The position numbers and the translations under genes are program-made. Shown here piece after piece: positions 60,664 through 64,000 of a stretch of 64,000 bases of DNA. Under the pieces are notes generated by a model. It was not told the origin of the DNA. It worked only from the letters and a program-made list of their open reading frames with translations, and ran no database searches. The first letter of the stretch is position 1, and each line of letters opens with the position of its first letter. This DNA is from Polyangiaceae bacterium. Its GTDB lineage: Bacteria > Myxococcota_A > Polyangia > Polyangiales > Polyangiaceae. Location: assembly GCA_023150915.1 (NCBI GenBank), contig JAKLKA010000017.1, positions 1-64,000 on the forward strand, given 5' to 3'.

Positions 60664-61568
60664 TGTCGCCGGATCTCTGGGTGGTGGTGGGGCCGACGGC
60701 CTCGGGCAAGACCGAGCTGGCGCTGCGCCTGTGCGAAGCGCTGGGCGGCGAGATCGTGAGCGCCGACAGCGTGCAGGTCTACACGCGCTTCGAGATCGGC
60801 ACCGGCAAGCCCAGCGCGGAAGAACGCGCGCGGGCACGCCACCACCTGATCGACGTCGTCGAGCCGGATCGGACGCTGGACGCAGCCCAGTGGGCCGCGC
60901 TGGCCGACGCCGCGATCGCCGACATCCGTGGCCGCGGACGGCAGCCGATCGTGTGCGGCGGCACGTTCTTGTGGGTCCGCGCCCTGCTCTGGGGGCTGGC
61001 GGGCGCGCCGCCGGCCGATCCGGCGCTTCGGGCGGCGCACCAGGCCCGGGCCCAGGCGGAAGGTCGCGCGGCGCTGCACGCCGAGCTGGCGCGCCACGAT
61101 CCGATCAGCGCCGCGAAGCTCAACCCCAACGACTTCGTGCGCGTGAGCCGCGCGCTCGAGGTCTTCGAGCTGAGCGGCATGCCGCTCAGCCAGTGGCACG
61201 CCCAGCACGCGTTCCGCGAGCTGCGGCATCCGCACCAGTTGATCGGGATTCGCCACGAGCCTTCGACGCTCGACGCGCGCATCGCCACGCGCGCGCAGCG
61301 GATGCTCGACGCGGGCTGGGTCGCCGAAGTCGAGCGCCTGATAGCCGAGGGGTTCGGGGAGGCCCGGGCCATGGGCTCGGTGGGCTATCGACAGGTCCAC
61401 GACGCGGTGAAACAGGGCAGCACCGCGGGCCTGGCCGAGAGCATCACTCGAGCCACGCGCGTGTTCGCGCGCCGGCAGCGGACCTGGCTCCGCGATCAGC
61501 CGGTGCGCTGGCTCGATGCCGACACGGCGTTCCGGGGCGACCTGTCAGTCGCGACCGAGAGCGAGTGA
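60663..61568 (+). CDS. miaA: tRNA dimethylallyltransferase
   Basis: The 301-residue enzyme has P-loop VVVGPTASGKTELALRL, substrate motif IVSADSVQVYTRFEIGTGKP, RHHLIDVVEPD, IVCGGTFLWVRALLWG and R-rich VFARRQRTWLRDQPV. It transfers an isopentenyl group to A37 of tRNAs reading UNN codons. The start overlaps the mutL stop (TGATG), so the mutL-miaA pair is translationally coupled, as in many bacteria. Its 3' end overlaps the convergent gene by 24 bases. Confidence 0.95.
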   Translation: MSPDLWVVVGPTASGKTELALRLCEALGGEIVSADSVQVYTRFEIGTGKPSAEERARARHHLIDVVEPDRTLDAAQWAALADAAIADIRGRGRQPIVCGGTFLWVRALLWGLAGAPPADPALRAAHQARAQAEGRAALHAELARHDPISAAKLNPNDFVRVSRALEVFELSGMPLSQWHAQHAFRELRHPHQLIGIRHEPSTLDARIATRAQRMLDAGWVAEVERLIAEGFGEARAMGSVGYRQVHDAVKQGSTAGLAESITRATRVFARRQRTWLRDQPVRWLDADTAFRGDLSVATESE

Positions 61569-62432
61569 CGCGTCGAGCAACTCGAGGAAGCTCTGCGGGT
61601 GAAAGCCCTTGGCGGCGGAAACGAACGCACCCGCCGGGGCAGTGGCCGCGGCCGGGCGCCGCACCACCTCGGGCTCGACGCTGGCTGCGGGCTGGACGGG
61701 CTCGACCGCGGCGACCGCGGCGGCCGCCACGGGGGCCTCTTCGCGCACCAGATGCACCGGGGGCGCTTCGGTCACTGGCTCGCCCAGCTCGAGCTCACCC
61801 TCGGCGGCGGGCTCGAGCTCGACGGTCGCGCCCAGCTGCGCCGCCGTGGGCTGGGTGCCCGAGACGATGTCGGCCTCGCGCAGCTCGTGCAGGTCGGGCA
61901 CGGGGGGCGCCGCCAGCCCTTGCGGCGGCGGCGCGGCCTGGGGCCCCGACTCGGGCGGCGGGGTCTTGAGCGGGATCTCGCGCCCCTCGTCCATGCCCAC
62001 CGAATCCACGGCTTCGGCCAGGGCCTCGCCCATGCTGCCCGCGATGGCGCGGCGGGACGACGCCGGCGGCTCTTCTTCCGCCTCGGTGCCCGCGGGCTCG
62101 GGGGCAGCCTCGGTGATGTCGACGATCTCGTCCTCGAGGAGATCGAGGTCCTCGATCGATGCCTCGCCCATCTCGACCGACACCTCGGATTCGGCGATGG
62201 CCCGGACCATCGAGGTCTCTTCGAGCACCTCGGCTTCGGCGACCACCGGCTCGGGCGGAATCACTTCCGCCTCGTCCATGGCCACGAGCTCTTCTTCTTC
62301 GGCCGGCTCGGGCGCGGGCTCGGCCACCGGCGCGGCGGCAACGGCGGCGGCGACCCGCGGTCGAGCGGCGTTCTTCTGCACGCGATCGAGCAGGCCCTGC
62401 AGGCGCTCGATTTGATCCTGGTTGCTCATCAT
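61545..62432 (-). CDS. Acidic Ala/Pro/Glu-rich protein of unknown function
   Basis: The 295-residue protein starts MMSNQDQIERLQGLLDRVQK (a short amphipathic helix) and then runs through long disordered stretches rich in Glu, Ala, Pro and Val. A final helix (GFHPQSFLELLDASLALGRD) may be an interaction module. The ATGA overlap with the upstream stop supports the ATG at 62432. I recognise no family; the layout (short helix at both ends, acidic linker) suggests a scaffold. Confidence 0.6.
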   Translation of the reverse strand: MMSNQDQIERLQGLLDRVQKNAARPRVAAAVAAAPVAEPAPEPAEEEELVAMDEAEVIPPEPVVAEAEVLEETSMVRAIAESEVSVEMGEASIEDLDLLEDEIVDITEAAPEPAGTEAEEEPPASSRRAIAGSMGEALAEAVDSVGMDEGREIPLKTPPPESGPQAAPPPQGLAAPPVPDLHELREADIVSGTQPTAAQLGATVELEPAAEGELELGEPVTEAPPVHLVREEAPVAAAAVAAVEPVQPAASVEPEVVRRPAAATAPAGAFVSAAKGFHPQSFLELLDASLALGRD

Positions 62433-62989
62433 GCTGCGCTTCCTTCGTGGAGCCGCGCGATGGCCTCTCCCCAGCTCGTGCCCTCGGCCATCCAGGCGCG
62501 CACCCGGTCGGCGCCGGGAGCGCCAACCATCAGGAACCGGACGTGACCGTCGTCGCGACCCAAGACGACCGCTCGCCCATCGCGACCCATACAGCGCTGC
62601 AGCGCGCCCTCGAGCACGGCAGCCAACAGTGGGTCGCCGGGTGCACCCAGCGGCGAGCCCTCGACCACGAAGACCAGCGCCTTGCCCCAGCGCTCGAGCG
62701 AGAGCGAACCCAGGCCCAGCAGCGCCAGGTTGCCGCCCAGGTGCTCGACGAGCCCTTCCACGCTGATGTTCTGGCCCGAGTCGCCCCAGTGACTGGTAAC
62801 GCGAAGCCCCACTTCGGTCCCCAGCTTGCGCCCGAAGTCGGTCAACGAGTCGGCGCCGGCGTGCTTGCACAGCTCGACCAACGCGTCGGCGGGAACCAGG
62901 ACTCGCGGGCCGGTGCCTTCCAGATGTACGGACCCTCGGCCCAGGTCGAACTTCACCGAGTGAGACGGGTCGAAACGCGTAACGGCCAT
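62429..62989 (-). CDS. Conserved-looking protein of unknown function
   Basis: The 186-residue protein is globular and contains VLVPADALVELCKHAGADSL, GLRVTSHWGDSGQNISVEGL, HLGGNLALLGLGSLSLERW and LVFVVEGSPLG, a pattern of mixed helices and strands resembling a small V4R-like or sensor fold, but no family is recognised with confidence. It ends with an Ala-rich helix. Its stop overlaps the acidic protein start by ATGA; the two should be produced together. Confidence 0.65.
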   Translation of the reverse strand: MAVTRFDPSHSVKFDLGRGSVHLEGTGPRVLVPADALVELCKHAGADSLTDFGRKLGTEVGLRVTSHWGDSGQNISVEGLVEHLGGNLALLGLGSLSLERWGKALVFVVEGSPLGAPGDPLLAAVLEGALQRCMGRDGRAVVLGRDDGHVRFLMVGAPGADRVRAWMAEGTSWGEAIARLHEGSAA

Positions 62990-63041
62990 GCTGCCTCGTG
63001 GAACGGGAGCCCCTCTCAGGGTGTGCCAGTATAGGGCGGCC

Positions 63042-64000
63042 GTGCGCGAGCGTGTCAATTCTCCGCGGGTTTTTCCAGGGTCTAGGCGCCTGGCCGGGTC
63101 GCTCGTGGCGCTTTCTCTGCTGGCGCCGGCCCCGGCCGGGTCCCAGCCGAAGCGCGAGCGGCCCTTTCTCTTCGGCGGGGGGCAGCCCGCCAAGAAGGAT
63201 CCGGTGCAGACCGACCCCTGGCTGCCGACCGGAGCGCTGGTACCCGAGTCGCTGGCCCGGCCCGCGACCGGCGAAGTGCCGGGGTGCTCGTTCCGCGCGC
63301 CGGTGTGCGTCCACCGCGGCCCGGGGGTGAGCCCCGGCGCGGCGCGTGACACGCTCGAGGCGCTCGAGAGCGCGTATCACTCCCTGGTCGAGGTCCTTCG
63401 GTTGCCCAGGCCCACTTCCGATCGGGGCGCCGGCGGAACCGACGCGCTGGACCTGTATCTGACGGCGGACCCGTCGCGCGTGCAGGTGGGGGTCGAACCC
63501 GTGGTCAGCGGGCAGTTCGATCGCGCGGCAGGGTTCTGCACGCTGGGTGATCTCGGGCGCGAGCGCACACGGCGCGACGCCACGCTCTGCGTGGGCGAGG
63601 CCATCGCGCTGGCGCTGGATCCGGCCGAGACGCCCCACCTGCGCCGGGCCTACGCGACCCACCTGTGGGGCCTGGTCGGCGCACCCACCGCCGCGGATCT
63701 CGAGGCGGTGGACGAGGTGCAGGCCCACCCCGAGCGCGCCCTCGCCACCCGCGAGCTCGGCCCCGGCTCCGAAGGGGCCGCCCTGCTGTTCGAGTATCTG
63801 GATGCGCGGCGTGGGATCGCGGCACCCGGCACGCTGGCGACGCTGATGCTCTCGGTCGCCGTGACCAAGACCGAGCCGCGGGCGGTGCTCTGGAACAACT
63901 CGCCCGATGTGTTCGACGCGCTTCGCCGCGCGCTGGACGAGAGCCCGCGCGACACGGCGCAGCTGTTCGCGGATCTCGCGGTCACCCGGGGCTTTCTAGG
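63042..64000 (+). CDS. Secreted protein of unknown function, cut by window edge
   Basis: A GTG at 63042 opens a frame that stays open to the window end (319 full codons). It has a signal peptide (LAGSLVALSLLAPAPAGS) and a mature part with ALDLYLTADPSRVQVGVEPV and ATLCVGEAIALALDPAETPH, resembling myxobacterial metalloprotease-like surface proteins, though no HExxH motif is visible in the part present. The rest lies beyond the window, so the call is limited to a secreted protein with a possible protease-like fold. Confidence 0.55.
   Translation, partial: MRERVNSPRVFPGSRRLAGSLVALSLLAPAPAGSQPKRERPFLFGGGQPAKKDPVQTDPWLPTGALVPESLARPATGEVPGCSFRAPVCVHRGPGVSPGAARDTLEALESAYHSLVEVLRLPRPTSDRGAGGTDALDLYLTADPSRVQVGVEPVVSGQFDRAAGFCTLGDLGRERTRRDATLCVGEAIALALDPAETPHLRRAYATHLWGLVGAPTAADLEAVDEVQAHPERALATRELGPGSEGAALLFEYLDARRGIAAPGTLATLMLSVAVTKTEPRAVLWNNSPDVFDALRRALDESPRDTAQLFADLAVTRGFL

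Noticed and set aside
1-64000. tRNA and rRNA genes
   Set aside because: No cloverleaf with a GGTTCRA-type T-loop and CCA-side stem, and no rRNA-like conserved segments, were noticed in the intergenic DNA.
1-64000. Insertion sequences, transposases, phage integrases and attachment sites
   Set aside because: No transposase or integrase motifs, and no flanking inverted repeats with target duplications, were found by eye; the translocator operon lacks visible island borders.

Overview
The window is very GC-rich, with the strong third-position G/C bias that leaves long open frames opposite real genes. It reads like a Myxococcota chromosome, most likely Polyangia. The signs are a C-terminal Gly/Cys-Arg cell-surface sorting tail (MYXO-CTERM type) on the secreted protein at 1904-3187, an AgmX/PglI-type C-terminal domain at 44084-45490, many Gly/Ser- or Cys-rich lipoproteins, abundant hybrid histidine kinases and a PhaR-type regulator. 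No rRNA, tRNA, CRISPR array or insertion sequence was seen.

Layout. 1-4766: secreted or lipoprotein surface proteins, including two jelly-roll polysaccharide-lyase-like proteins and the C-terminal scrap of a third. 5010-7735: a leftward copper operon (copZ-csoR-copA, overlapping by ATGA) behind a 20-bp dyad operator. 7792-9746: a sensor pair, one member being a B12-binding protein with the CarH photoreceptor signature. 9778-10444: a vapBC-type toxin-antitoxin pair. 10451-14513: kinase-regulator-kinase cluster. 14601-19784: lipoprotein plus a giant double P-type ATPase whose first half is catalytically dead. 19886-20082: 52-bp tandem repeats. 20094-27244: metabolic and housekeeping genes. 27464-33617: divergent NuoH/NuoL/NuoM-like genes with extra periplasmic domains and without the usual proton-channel residues. 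33661-43055: ABC ATPase, SMI1/KNR4 protein, PhaR, an ECF sigma/anti-sigma pair, gamma-glutamyltransferase divergent from glutathione synthetase, and a degenerate histidine kinase. 43059-46753: AgmX-type protein and lipoproteins.

46978-49948 is the most striking region. It is a compact five-gene rightward operon whose order, sizes and visible features match the lcrG-lcrV-lcrH-yopB-yopD translocator operon of type III secretion systems: a small protein, a tip-like coiled-coil protein, a TPR class II chaperone, a large hydrophobic translocator and a small translocator. Each later gene has a strong Shine-Dalgarno. The first start codon abuts a 7-bp GC hairpin, and a C16-G-A7 tract lies just upstream. 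No secretion apparatus genes are in the window.

49996-64000: sulfatase-like lipoprotein, Cys-rich lipoprotein, NUDIX hydrolase, a Phd antitoxin fused to the tail of a PIN toxin, an L,D-transpeptidase, a pair of acyl-CoA dehydrogenases, rplU-rpmA, a HAD hydrolase that seems to need a CTG start, mutL-miaA, two uncharacterised proteins and a secreted protein cut by the window edge.

All functional calls rest on reading motifs and gene context by eye; no database search was possible.
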